Below are positions 1-11,731 of a DNA stretch of 36,678 nt, one piece after another. The position numbers were made by a program, and so were the translations under genes. Numbering within the stretch: position 1 is the stretch's first letter; every line of letters starts with the position of its first letter. Below the pieces are notes generated by a model, which saw only the letters and a program-made list of their open reading frames with translations, did not search any database and had not been told where the DNA came from. Location of the stretch: assembly GCA_015499995.1 (NCBI GenBank), contig JADNRV010000424.1:1-36678 (forward strand), written 5' to 3'. Source of the DNA: Flammula alnicola. Lineage: Eukaryota; Basidiomycota; Agaricomycetes; Agaricales; Strophariaceae.

Positions 1-1092
1 CATCGAAATACATCTTCTTGCCGTTGCCATGATCAACAAACCATTGCAAATTGAGGACAAGTGGCCACGACTGGTTAGCTGTATTGCAGTGAGGATCAGA
101 TTCAAATCTACAGATCGCATGGGCGAAAGGATACTGACCGGTGGAGGCGTTCTGTGAAAAGAACGGAAGCATATGAATGTTGATGAATCGATGGCATCCA
201 GGACGTCTTGTGCACCTCCTCGCTCTTGGTACCTTGACCAGAGATAAGTTTCCAACAGGATCAATAGAAAGACCGATAGCTACCCGTATGCCAATTCGGA
301 TACGGTAACCGGAATAGATAGGCTAGACAGGTTCGCTTTCGCAAGCTCAACTTGTCGTGCCAATTCTTGGTGGGGAAGCACATTATCGAAAAGAGGCTCA
401 GATCCGAATTGGAGCACTCTCGTCACGAACTTTGCTCTAGGATTGCTATGAAGGTTCGCCAGCAGGGTGTCGCGTCTTCCTATCCAGACATCGTCGCCAT
501 TGAATCCAAACTAGAGAGAATATTATATTGAATATTGCTGTAGATGGTCAAGTATAGGATTCTCTCACCCAGACCAATGCATGGACTCCAAGACCATTTT
601 CCCAAGCAGCATTTACGATATCGTCACTGGCATGCATAAGCTATGATATACAGGAAGACAGTAGAGGTAGGACCTCGCAGCTTACTAGAATCCTTCACGG
701 TCGCAAGCTCCATATAGGCGAATATAACGTGAATTGAAGTGGTACCTGATATCTCTAAATTCGTTCAGCAACTGCTCGGCACTTTGACCTTTATGAACAT
801 TTAGGCAATATTGCGAAAAAATTGTCCAATAACCACATACATGCCGTCACTTCATAGCTGAATCCCACAAATGCGTATTCGGTGGTAGGATCACACCACC
901 AACGTTCTAGTTCGGAATCGTCAGGTGTTCTCGATGGCATCTTGAATCCGAGGGCAGGAAAACAGTGAGATGAAGGAGCTCCATGCAAAGAACTTCGCCA
1001 TTAGGAGGGCTTGAAAGAGACGCCCCTTCGGTTACGGTTATGATAGCTGAGAGAAAAATGATACCAAGGGAGACCGAAAGGCAGGATGCCAT
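1..1092 (-). CDS. Secreted GH17-like glycoside hydrolase, 3'-partial, with frame breaks
   Basis: The reading starts at an ATG at 1092 with a hydrophobic signal peptide of about 23 residues. It then carries the hallmarks of a basidiomycete secreted TIM-barrel hydrolase resembling GH17 glucan hydrolases: CDPTTEYAFVGFSYEVTAC, then YIRLYGACDREGFY, then VTRVLQFGSEPLFD (the Glu fits the GH17 acid/base position), then IPVTVSELAYGYQ. I place exons at 1092-841, 788-686, 626-569, 510-284 and 232-1; introns follow GT-AG and the conserved protein joins cleanly. The C-terminus, including the expected nucleophile motif, lies beyond position 1. Two breaks are visible. Near 186-188 one base is missing inside a conserved Asp-Phe-Ile stretch. 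Between about 960 and 1010 the signal-peptide frame and the mature-domain frame differ by one base. It is therefore either a young pseudogene or carries sequencing deletions. The likely role is beta-glucan remodelling in the cell wall; the exact family is inferred. Confidence 0.72.
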
Positions 1093-1517
1093 CGTGAACC
1101 TTCAGGCAGGCGAAGCATAAATTCGACCATAGGGCTTGCATATATCCTGGTTCTGAGGGTTCGCGACCACCTCATTCCATTCGCGAAGCGTCAAGATGAC
1201 TGCTTCTCGGATGGATAGCGGGCCGGTCGAGGTCACTCCATGGACCTTAGGAAAGATATGAATAGATGTGTCGGTCAAAGAAGCTCTGAACCTCGTGAAA
1301 ACCATCCAGTTTTGGACTTCATGTGGTGAAGAAGGCTTTCAGCTCTGAAGTAGAAGTGAATTATAATTAGTGGCTCAAACTGAGAGACAAAATATCAATA
1401 ATACAGCGATTCTGGAAGGCAGTGTTCGGTCAGATCTCAATCCAGGTCAATCTTGGTTCATCTCTCTTACCTGTTGTGATACATCAAAAATATTCAAGAA
1501 AAGAATAATCATTATGG
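1093..1517. other. Intergenic stretch between two minus-strand genes
   Basis: This stretch holds the 3' side of the gelsolin gene and the 5' side of the hydrolase gene. One minus-strand open frame (1305-1102) encodes 67 residues and stops nine bases before the hydrolase ATG. I do not recognise it, it shows no domain, and it may simply be 5' leader. No other gene is visible. Confidence 0.4.
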
Positions 1518-4500
1518 TTAAATTACTTCCAATCTTATAAACCGACCCCAAGTGGCAGCATGGTTCGATCTCTCAAAGCAGGTTGCTCCCATGAATGCGT
1601 CGAAAGCTAAAACTGAAATTATTTCAGTGAACAAAAGGATTGGAACTTCATGACGCACATGGTGGACTGCTTCGGAATACGACAATAAGTTCATGTGATC
1701 AGGAATTTCTCCATCATTCTACGTATAAAGAGTCAGCTAACATAACAGCGACTGAAGAAGTTGTGCCAATACGAACCAACCATGCTTCATCGAAGTCGCG
1801 AATGCCTCGTCGGAGGTCCAGGGGTATTTTTGAAGGCAAGATGAGCGCATGCACTGTAGGAGCATATGGCCTTGAGAAAGCCACGTGCTTAGACATTTTC
1901 TAAACGAAGAATGGTTATATATGCACAAACTCCTTCGAAAACGATTTTACCATTGCAACATCCAGAGCAAGCCGGATAGCTTGTCTATCACTTCGAGCTT
2001 CTTTACCTACCAATACAAATAACTCCCATATACAATTGACGACATAAACCGATGTTTGAAGTCCTTGCTCCATGGAAATGAACTCTACAGGAACAACCTT
2101 CATGACTGTTAGACCATAAACTTGAACGATATAGATAGGGCCGAGGTTGCTCACAGGGATTTTTGCATTATCAGGTACCATTCTCCAGATCGAGGGGTCG
2201 ATGATGGAGCAACTCTTTCGCCATTTCCAGTAGTCGGCTTTCGCAAAACCATCATCCCCAAGAATCATCCAGAACATCTCATCATTATCAGTTTCGCCTT
2301 CTAAAAGCTCAATCGGCGAGGCAGCGTCGTCTGATAGTTTCTTTGAGTATTTCAACGCCGCATTCCTCTCTTCGGGAGTGGAGCCACACCCATGCCAAAC
2401 ATATATGGAGCCCAAGACAGTTAAACAGTAACTGAAGGCCGAGCATAAATTTTTTACATCCTGAGAACCACGTCAGTAAGATTGACGAGAGACAGGCACA
2501 GGAACATACGAGATCATGTTCATCGATAACAATAACACCATTGAGTGATCTGACGAGGTGCATAGTTGTATTTTCTGGACTCCAATGCACACGCGTTCCC
2601 TATGAGTTGCCATCAGCAACACCATTTTGAGGGGGTAAGACATATGAGAGTGCAAACCTGGCGGATAGCTAAAGAGCCACCCAGAATCTGAATAAGCTCA
2701 GATGGTTCAGCTAGCTGGTGTATAATTTTCTACGATCCGAATGAGACAGGTTAAGGGCAAAAGAGCGAATTATTCTCACAGCAGATGCCCCATAACGCTT
2801 GGCCAAATCATGGAGTTTCCTTTCTTCGCGGTCTCCTAAAATGCTTTGCCTACCCAACCAACACCAAACAAAAGTCGATGCCAAACCCGTTGACTTTGAC
2901 TTGACGCGATGAATAATAGCAAGAATCTCTGACTCGTAGAAGACGTCAAGAGGTCCAACGATAGTAGTCGCAGTTGTACCGGTTATCGCCAAAACTTCGA
3001 CAGATACAGTTTGCGTATCTGGTGCGACTTTTGGAAGCTGTGGCCGTGATTCCAAGAGTCTGGCTATTTCAACATGGGGCACAGGACTTTCAGATTGAAC
3101 TGTTAGGAAGGCAAATTTAGCTTCGATTCAAAAAAGGAGTAGTGTGCAAAATACCGAAATCAACAAGTTTTGAGCTTGATGTTTCTGGCGCATCATTAGT
3201 TTCGCGATGAAGATACTCTGCAGGGGTGTTGTTTTCCTCAGGATTGTTTATCGGCAAGTCAATCAAGCGAGCATTTGCGCGGTTCAGAGTGCCTGCAGGG
3301 GATGGTGTCGGAGTTGCTTCTTCTTTCAGAGGAGGCAGGGCGATTGCTAAATATTTCTCGTAGCTCGATTTCCGTTTTTCCGCCTGGGTGGGTGATATAG
3401 TCTTTCGAAGTTTTGGCACAGTAACGCCTGGAGGGGCATCGTTTGGCGTCCCTCCTCTATCGGATGATGGATGAGAGTCTGGGCAACTTCCATGACAGTG
3501 GGACGATTGCCTGTACTCGGAATACGAATAGCTTTGCTGGGAGAGGAGAACACCGGAGACAGTGGCACTTGTGCAGGCTTCATGGCAGGTGAGACGAAGC
3601 CATCAGATGACTTCAGCGCAGGAGAGGCTAGAGGTCCTGGGATATAGGGTAGAGGGGCCAATTCAATCGATGACCTTCCTTCGAGAACTGGGGAAGGAAT
3701 CATCTTTTGCTGGGTCGTGTTGTCGGAAAGAATGACGTTAGGCGAAGCATGACTTACATGCGCCGCATCAACGTCCCTCAACGTACCGCTAGGAGTAACC
3801 TGTACAGATATTAATGCTACTAACGTTGTATGTGTTAACTGAGACCGACCTTTGTTGAATTTCCCATGTCGAGTTGAGGAAAATGGTTCTCTTTGCCCAT
3901 CTGCGAAGAAATCTCGACACTGTCCAAAGTTAGCGTCCTCGACAGAGGTATTGAATGTGAGATCTCTTCTTGCTCAGGAGAGGCCAAAGAGCCATCTCTC
4001 TCTAGGTTCGCTTGCATAGGCTCTGCTAAACTGTGAGATTCGCTGTGCTTCTTAGGCTTCCGAGCCCTGTCTTTTGTTGGCTATCACACAGAAAATAAAG
4101 AGTAACGGAAGAGACAAATAAATCCGGTGCGGTCAATGCAAAGAATAGATTGTAAAAGATTACAAGAACATAATAAAGGCCGATGTGAGTAGGTTCCGAG
4201 GCAGGGCATCACCAGGATTAACGCACATGGATCAACGGCTTCTTAGACGAAGGTGTCTCGGCAGAAATATGGAATTGTGCTCTGTCCGTCCGAGCTCCTT
4301 GTCCCGAGTCGTGTTTGACTCCCAGTTCGTCAACATGTGATGATTTAGTTAAGTCAGTCACAGATTTGCTGGGCTTGATGAGGACCATAGTAGTTGCAGA
4401 ACCAAGGCCAGGCGTTCGCGATCGTTGGTATGGCTCGACTATCTTGGATGGTTCTTCTGTGTGGGGCCTAGATGATGGAGCAGATGTGGCTTTTGCCATG

Positions 4501-6736
4501 GAAGGAAGAGAGGCAACGGATTTAAGTGTATGGGAAGCGTCGCTGGGAAAGGTAGACGAAGCAGGAGTTCGAGGACTACTCGTGTTGCTACCAGAAATCT
4601 CTTGAGTTGTCGACCTTCGTATGGAATTTGGGAACGAAGGCGAAGGCGACTGTAACTTCGTAGGGGAGTTAGTTTGAATGTTGGATTGCCAGCGGTCCAA
4701 AACAGAACTCTTTCTTCCGCCGGCACTGGTTGGACGAGATTTATCTGAGGGTGCCGGGGTGGGAGATGAAGGAATTTCCAGTTGGGCACTGACTTTTACC
4801 ATGTTCTGGACAAAACCACGACCTTGAAGCCTACTAATGCTAGGGGTGAGGTCTTTCGGTGGCGTCGACTTTTGGAATGCCGGAGATGGGATGGTTGTCC
4901 CAAGTACCTGTGGGGAAAGTGATGACATCTTGGGCTTCGGTTGGATGGGTCGGGCCAAGGAAGGCGTGGTGATAGTTGACGCACTCTGAGAATATGAAGG
5001 TCCCGAAATTGTGCGATCTCTGACCGGTGTTGTAGAGCGGTTTTCCTTCATTGGCGACTGACGACCGTCGTTCTTGTAAGAGGCATTCGAAGTGGACCGA
5101 CCATCTAAGGACTGCAAAGCACTGGATACCAAAGGCGGTCGGGAACTAGGTGCACTGCTTGTTCGCTCACGATTTCCAGTCTTCTGAGGAGATACGGGTC
5201 GTTCATCGACTTTACCAATGCGAGTAGTCGTCACGGGTGGCCAAATTGGCTTCGTGGTTGAGGAGGGTCGATAACGCTCGGAGCTTTCAGCGCCCAAAGT
5301 AGGATCTGTGATTTTACGAATAGCCAATCCGGGCATCGCAATACCACCCCTTCCAAAGACAGGATGCGGAGCACTGGTGTCTGGTTGAATGTATTGAGTT
5401 GGGTCATGGGCGTCTGGTTGAGGTGCATGTCGATTAAGGCGGGGGCCTGTGGCATTGCCGCCCATAAAAGCGGCCAGCGAAACAGTCTGTGCCCTTTCTG
5501 CGATTGTCTTTCGGGGTGTCTCGATCTTATCAGGATTGTAGACATGATTCGTTTCCATTATTCGACGCAGAGGAGTTTCCGTTACAGAGGCAGGCGCCTC
5601 CAATCCCTTTCTGGGTGCATTGACGCCAGAAATAGGTTTAGCGGTATTTGCTGTTCCCAAGTATGACGGCAGCGGTCTGGATGCGGGCGTGACGTTAGAA
5701 CGATAAGTATCGGCTGGTTTGGAGGGAAGGGGGCTTGATTCCCGGAAACTGGGTTCTTCCTTCTTCGATAAGGGTGCAAGTGACGCCGATTTGGGAGTAG
5801 AACCGAAGGAATTCTGGTTCCGTTGTAGTTGCCCAGACTTTGCTGTGGAATTGCGCTTGTCACTATCGTTGGGGGTAAAGGGAGGCAATGAAGACGGTTC
5901 TTTGGGAGGAGTAAACGAACGTCGAATCTCGACGCTTTCTTGTTTGCTCTGCTCGGGGACTTTCTCCGCGTAATGACTTACTACAGATGCTGGAGGCGAT
6001 TTCAAGGGAGTGGCAGTGGATGAAGGTCGATAACGTTCTGATATTTCCGAGCCAGCAATTGGAGAAGAAATTTTGTTGTCCTTCTTGGCTGCCATCCCAG
6101 GCATTGCAATGCCACCTTTTCCAAATATCGGATGTGGGGCGCTAAGGTCCGGTTGGATGAACTGTGTTGGATCGTGAGCATCTTGCTGGGGTGCGTGTCG
6201 ATTAAGTCGTGGTCCAGTGGCACGGCCGCCAATAAAGGCAGCAAGAGGTACTGGGTCTGATTTATCCATTGCGGTCCGACTAGAGGGTGCAATCCTGTCG
6301 GGGTTGTAGACATCATTCCTGCCCATAAGCTTGCGCAAGGCGGTTTCCTGGTCCTGTACTCGCTCTGAAATTGATTTAGGGGTATCGTTTGCGGAGGTAT
6401 CGTTGGTGTTGTCAAATCTTTGCAGTTGTTCCCGAGTACTAGCTGGAATAGATATGAATGATTTGTGATGTCTGTGCCGACGGCGAGAGATGAGATCGAT
6501 AACCTACACATATCTATACTGTCGACGCGACTTCCCGGGCCCGCACCACGACTTCGTCGGAGACGAGCCTGCCTCGCAGCGGAAATCTCCTCTTCGAGTC
6601 TTTTCTGCTCCGCTTCTTCATCTGCATCGACTTCTCTTTGCAAAGCCTTAATCTTGCTTGTCCATTCCGCCAGACCCGTTTCCGGCTTCGGTATGTCGTA
6701 CGTTCGCCTCGAGGATGTGGAGAAAGACGAGTCCAT
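1518..6736 (-). CDS. DUF4045/gelsolin-repeat actin-binding protein, ten exons
   Basis: Exons: 6736-6510, 6438-4227, 4080-3850, 3799-3155, 3099-2780, 2729-2658, 2599-2510, 2460-1951, 1899-1777, 1718-1518; about 1540 codons. The N-terminus has a conserved start ending in GLAEWTSKIKALQR followed by an acidic/basic helix (residues 20-70). Residues 110 to about 1100 are low-complexity Ser/Pro-rich DUF4045 sequence holding a duplicated module. The last 430 residues form gelsolin-like repeats: VSVEVLAITGTTATTIVG, GSIYVWHGCGSTPEERN, LEGETDNDEMFWMILGDD, LFVLVGKEARSDRQAIRLAL, then a terminal repeat with ILPSKIPLDLR. Gelsolin/villin proteins bind and sever actin in the cytoplasm in a calcium- or PIP2-dependent way; that role is inferred here. 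All phases agree except in exon 4, where the frame slips by one missing base between about 3455 and 3485. The intact flanks argue for a sequencing deletion rather than decay. Confidence 0.88.
5247..5570 (-). repeat. DUF4045 module, copy 2 (residues 366-473)
   Basis: The second copy of the module, starting LRRIM and VYNPDKI, with core TGPRLNRHAPQPDAHDPTQY and IQPDTSAPHPVFGRGGIAMP, and ending SERYRPSST. Both copies keep the same order of submotifs, so this is a duplication of a roughly 110-residue unit and not chance low complexity. Confidence 0.9.
6006..6338 (-). repeat. DUF4045 module, copy 1 (residues 110-220)
   Basis: The first copy of an internal protein duplication. Its core reads TGPRLNRHAPQQDAHDPTQF and continues with IQPDLSAPHPIFGKGGIAMP, ending at SERYRPSST. 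The copy starts with LRKLM and VYNPDRI. Over the 50-residue core, 42 residues are identical to copy 2. Confidence 0.9.
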
Positions 6737-8560
6737 CTTCGGGAGCGAGAACGGATAGACGACGATTCAGAATCAAGATCTTGGATGTAATGAAGAGACG
6801 GACGATTTGGTTGACATCTGCTCCTGAGTCCTCGTTGGCCGTTGGAGCCGTTGGCGGCCTGGCCACATCATCATGTGGCTAGATATAGAAACACGTGACT
6901 TGAACGAGTAAGTGTGTCTGGTACACTATTAGTAATACTATTTAGTATTACTCTGACTCTGCAATCTAACTGACATCGGACAGTGCCACTATGTTGTCTC
7001 TGATACAAAGCACTTAGTGTTGTGCTCTTTCTTGCAAGTTGGTTCATGCTCCAAAGCATCCACATGCCAGTGCACAGTTGCAGATTTCCAACACCTTAGT
7101 ATGATCAATTGTTTACCCGTCCAGGTAAGTCTCGTATCCAATGGCCCGGCCTCGCATAAATGTGCTCATAAGTAGTTCTTCCCTTTCAAAAACTCAGGCG
7201 AAGAGTGCAAATGCCGAGGAGATAACGACAGGCATCACTGCCATCTTCAAGGCCAGTGGTACAGTATACTTAAAGCTCGCCAGCTGGATGGAGTCTTACC
7301 AACGAATCCGCCCATGGAAGCTGTGTGTAACACAGTGGAAACGTCCCGGCGATCTTCCATCAAATATTTCTAGTATCATCATTCCTCGAAACTGGCAAAT
7401 GCTTGGATGCAAACTTACCGATGAACGACGCCAGTGATACTTTGCAGGTTTCTACACCGCAAAACATCGTGTTGGCGCAATCGCTAGAGTGGCAGTCTCG
7501 TTAGTAACCCCGAAGCGTTTCAGCAATATCAGTAACGCCCATCTTGTGAACATCTGGGTAATGCTGCTCGCTGTAGCGCAACACTGTATTGGATCACTTC
7601 TATCAACGCCAACAGCGCTCTGCAAATCTTGAGCGCATACTGATGTCACATTTTTGGAACCACCCGAGCACAGCACCAACACAGCACGGTTAGCCATGTG
7701 TGGGCGTTCGCCGGGATATCGCGATCGACATGACAGGACGCTGGGTCGGGTTTAACCCAAGTTCAAGCACCAAGCTTCGGGGCCGACCAGCAATCGCTGG
7801 ATGGCTTGCCTTACACGTCTGCGACAGTTCGCTGTTGATTTAGGTTAATTCCTGCATGGTTTAACTCTTGAATTCGGTGGTGGCGCACACCTTGTCTTCT
7901 CTGCTGAGGCAATTGTTACAAGGAACTCAGAGGGATTAAGCGGTCTGCTGCCTGCAAAATAACATTCGTCGAACATAAGGTTCCTAATCGACTGGAGTGA
8001 GGGATGAATGACGTCTCCCGAGGCCTTTGGATTATGGCTCGCTGCGCTTCTAAATAGGTTGCTTGCTTGATGTTTGGCCCTAGACACCACGATCCAAGGG
8101 CACGCCGTACGACCATGCGGCCCTCACAGCAATCCTGTAAAAAGATGGGCAAAATAGCCTTTGCACATACTGCGATACGCCCGGCAATGTGTAACCGTTC
8201 GGAACCTGACAGAAGCTCAGGAAAATTAAGCCCGTAAAATACGCATTGCAATATTTCGTGCGGGCACCGTTCACCGAGGATGAGACAAATGTGTCTCTAA
8301 CATCAGTATGATCAGAGCGTCTCATGATCACCGCAGCACGAAGCACCGACATGTTCGGCGTTCTGAGCCGGATGGGCTCCAGGTTAAAGGAATGGGCATC
8401 AAATTGACAGCCAAATCGTATGTATGGTAAGTAGAGTATACCCTACGGGTGCATGAGTATCTGCGGTGCAATTAATAAGTCCGTCCTTTTAGATAGTTCA
8501 TACTTGAGTCTTGTATAGCACCAATCCAATTTCATAACCTCATCCCACCAGAAAGTCTTT
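6737..8560. other. Gene-poor stretch of 1.8 kb
   Basis: This stretch lies upstream of the gelsolin gene and downstream of the GPI-protein gene. Several open frames of 60-110 codons occur on both strands (for example 7141-7437 plus, 7697-7452 minus, 8251-7916 minus), but none shows a recognisable domain, paired splice sites joining frames, or a secretion signal. I see no transfer RNA, terminal repeat or tandem repeat. Confidence 0.5.
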
Positions 8561-9519
8561 TTAAGCCAAGAATGTGAACAAGGTCGAAACAACGACGACG
8601 CCTGATACAGCCAAGCCGGCAAGTGCGCCCTGGGAAAGCAATGAAACAGAGCCCATGGCAGCGCTGGAGGTGCTGGCCTTGGTAGACGCAGCAGCAGTGC
8701 TAGCACTTTGGAGGATACCGGCGGGGGTAGTACCATCTAAAAGATTGATGCGTTATTTTCCTTAGCCATATTCAAAAGGAGCAGAATTGTTTACCTGTGA
8801 AAGAAGTCCCGCATTCGGATTGTAGCGAAGGCGCGGCGCCCGACACAATTGAAGGAATATCCTGGTTGATCACACTGTACGCGGCCTTGACGCAGTTCGT
8901 GCATGTAACATTGGTGGGGATGTTCGAGGGTGGGTTGGAGACCAGATTGGCGATGTTGGAGAGGGTGAGGGTGCCGACAACACTCTGGAAATTGGTAAGG
9001 GTCTGCGTAATGCAGTTGGTATCTCCACTGTGCAGAGTTTCTTTAGTCAATTACTCCGAGAGCAAAAAAGATGAAGACATACTCCTTGAGGCAGACCACC
9101 TTTCGAACGGTAGGGTAGTATTGCTGGACAATAGCAGTAACGCTCGAGGTGAGATCCGATGTGAAACCGAGTCCAGACAACTCAGTCGAGCATCCGGTGG
9201 TAACGTTCTGCACGACTGCGGCAAGGGTAGCGTTGCTGCATGCCGGTGCACCACAAAGGCTGGTAAGCCAGGTATTGATAGGTGTAATTATTGACGAAGA
9301 GGTTCCTCCCCCAACAAGAGAAATAAGTGAACCAGCACTCAGGCACGTAGCAGCATCAGGGTTTGTGGCAACACCTGCGAGTGTGTTAGTGCAGGCCGTA
9401 GAAAGTCTAGCAACCAAGATTTCAGTAACAGCGAAAAGCGGTATGTAGACAGATACTAACGATTGGGCTGCAGCAGAAGCAACCAAGGCAGCGAGCGTAA
9501 CGGTTCGGGGGCTGAACAT
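8561..9519 (-). CDS. Secreted Cys-rich protein with predicted GPI anchor
   Basis: Four exons (9519-9461, 9406-9083, 9027-8795, 8736-8561) give 263 residues with consistent phases. Residues 1-19 form a signal peptide ending AAAQS. The mature part has spaced cysteines in TACTNTLAG, ATCLSAGS, SLCGAPACSN, TTGCSTE, VVCLKDGDTNC, VTCTNCVKAAY and SECGTSF. A short Ser/Thr/Ala linker (ASTAAASTKASTSSAAMGS) follows, then a hydrophobic tail GALAGLAVSGVVVVSTLF with no basic end, the layout of a GPI-attachment signal. The acceptor of exon 3 must be the CACAG at 9028; the nearer AAAG would put the Cys-rich frame out of phase. The protein is probably a cell-surface or wall-associated mannoprotein; I recognise no catalytic domain. 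It is transcribed divergently from the coiled-coil gene 585 bp away. Confidence 0.82.
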
Positions 9520-10104
9520 GGTCAAGACGGGATATCTAGTGAGGAAAAGAAAGAAAGAGAAGGGAATGTAAATGTGGCTGTTGTCCTTGCAACGGTTCTG
9601 CATTGAATTTGAAGTACTTTTGCCGAGGCCATCACGTGAAATGGAAACAAATGCCCGTCGCCGTCATGCCGTCATTGAAATATTGAACCCGTGTGCGTCG
9701 CTCCGAGCCTCTGCCGAGTACAGCATTTGCTGCGCGGCTGTTCCACCGCTAAGGCAACGAACGACCTTGGTATAGAGTGCATAAGATCTTCTATAGGAGC
9801 AACGATGCAATCAAAAGTTTTTAATCTTCACTCAACTGTGCCCCTTCACCGGCAGGTGATCACTGACCGTGCTGAATTTACCATGCATGCGGCCGCAAAA
9901 TGTAAGAAAAGCAAAAATACATCTTCCATTGCGCTGTAGCACGGGCTTGATCAGTAAAATCTTTTGCATTGGCAAGCGACGCCCTAACCACTGGCGCACC
10001 CACCTGCGAGGGCCGAGGCGGGGCCGGTCCGACCAAAAACAAGTGGGTCACATTCTGTCATATCGGAGAACTCGGCGGTCACTGGTTCACTCTTCCCCAC
10101 CATC
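9520..10104. promoter_or_regulatory. Shared upstream region of a divergent gene pair
   Basis: 585 bp separate the ATG of the GPI-protein gene (minus) and the proposed ATG of the coiled-coil gene (plus). Both promoters must lie here. I can point to no confident factor-binding motif. Confidence 0.45.
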
Positions 10105-11731
10105 ATGGACAGCTTCAGGGCAATCGTCAAAGTAGAAACAAACTCTAAAACGGCTCATGATGTCCGCAGAATATTTTCTGCCCTTGGCGATGAGTATGTC
10201 TTGGCTAGGGGTCATGCACGAAACGCTCACTATGAGATGTATCACAGAACCAGGCTGGACCCTTGCGACACAGGTGTGCATGGCGGATCACACTTCTTTC
10301 TTGAGTATAACTCTCCTCCGTCTGCAAATCATGCTGTAAATCTTGACATGGTATCAGGGATCTGCGAGCCCTTCCAGTTCACCTGCACTCACCTCTGATC
10401 GACCAATATTTGCTTGCAAATCCTTCTGCGGCAACGCCTCCGGAGGACACAAACGCAAGTCCTTTCAACACCCGCCATTGGCCTCACGCAGATTCGCTAG
10501 GAATTCCGGCCTTGACTGACCTCGAAAGAGACACTTCGTCATCTAGTCGCCCTAAAGGTCATCAGACCAACTGCGGGGAGGGCACGAAAGGGCACCCTGA
10601 TGTTAACACTTCATTAGGCGACAGTTACGATGGTGCTTCAAACTCTCAAGAAGCTATTGCGCTTGGCGATTCAAACATAACGGACGGCATCTCTTTGCGT
10701 CCTTTCCATTGCTCATCGGAACCTGTCCTGACCCCTGGCTGGGAAAAGACGAAACGTGCTGTGTCGCGCAACGATTATGACGGTGTTCACACCCCGAAAC
10801 GCATTATTCTTTCCGACAGGAACATGCAAAGCTTACCGTCATCTGCACATCAAGAAAGGATTACACGCCTCTGTGTTTCTTCGGTTGGCGATTCCCCGCC
10901 TTCTGCGACGTTCCCGATCTCCTGCGAAACGCGCATTTCTATGAACCTCTGTGGCGAAGTAATAACCTATGATCTACAGGGTCTAGAGTCTGATGCAAGA
11001 GTCATCACCGAGCTTCTCAAGATAACAAGAAGCGAACGAGCGAATTATCTGGTTGCTGCCGCATTCTACCGACGCTCCGGCAATCCTTCGGGTGCAAAAG
11101 CCGTCTTAGCATCTATGGTCGAAGGTGAAGACAAGTTGTTTTGTTTCGAAGGACGCTCTCTCAGCTACTTATATGTGCGGCAGAGTTCACAGCGCAAGGG
11201 GTACCTGCCGAACAACTAAAGCCAGCATTCCTCTTTTTATCTGGTTGCGAGCTGGACTTGGCGAAATTCGCAAAAGCAGAGAATAAAGTCTCTTCTGTGA
11301 TATCCGCACATTATGCAGCAGCTCAAACCTGGCTCCAGAAAGTCTTTGGAAAGGCGGAACCCCCGCGCGCTCAAGTTCATGTGAAAGAGGGTATTCAGCC
11401 CCAATTAAGACAGGAAGATTGTGCAGCATCGAAGAATCGGACTGTAGCAACCGTGACAACTTCGCCATCTGTGCGAGAGATCAAGAAGATGGAGAGGGAG
11501 ATACAGTCACTGCGTGATCGAAATGCGCACCAAGAATCCCAGATTTCTCGCCTGCGATCTACAAAGCGGAAGCTGGAAGATGATTGCGCATATGAGCGAA
11601 ATCTTCGTCGCAAGTACCAACGGCAGCTCGACGACATGGAAAAAGACCGCGATGCAGCACGCAGGATGGAAAAGTTTGCGTTGGACCAAGTTAAACGACA
11701 AGTTTCGGAGAGATGCAAGGCAGAGGAATGA
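10105..11731 (+). CDS. Fungal coiled-coil protein of unknown function
   Basis: My model joins 10105-10193, 10358-11124 and 11184-11731 (467 residues). The last intron is firm: MVE is split by GTGAAG...GGCAG and continues as EFTAQGVPAEQLKPAFLFLS. The first exon is weaker; its donor GA|GTATGT and acceptor ATCAG fit in phase, but the 164-nt intron is long for this locus. Residues about 40-220 are low-complexity Ser/Thr/Asp-rich. A helical conserved part follows (LLKITRSERANYLVAAAFYR, then RSGNPSGAKAVLASM, then LQKVFG), resembling a helical-hairpin repeat. The C-terminal 80 residues are a strong coiled coil with heptads (KKMEREIQSLRDRNA to RRMEKFALDQVKRQVSERCK). I believe similar proteins occur widely in agaricomycetes without assigned function; the coiled coil suggests a scaffold or dimer. 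The protein stops at a TGA straight after KAEE, so a further small C-terminal exon is possible. Confidence 0.72.

Noticed and set aside
3455..3485. Programmed frameshift in the gelsolin gene
   Set aside because: No slippery heptamer with a downstream structure is evident, and similar one-base losses occur in the neighbouring gene, which makes an error or mutation more likely.
4315..6758. Plus-strand frames opposite the DUF4045 gene
   Set aside because: They are shadows of a long low-complexity coding exon on the other strand and show no features of their own.
7452..7697. Possible hydrophobin
   Set aside because: Only one Cys-Cys pair is present, the spacing is wrong and the second half is missing, so I do not annotate it as a hydrophobin.
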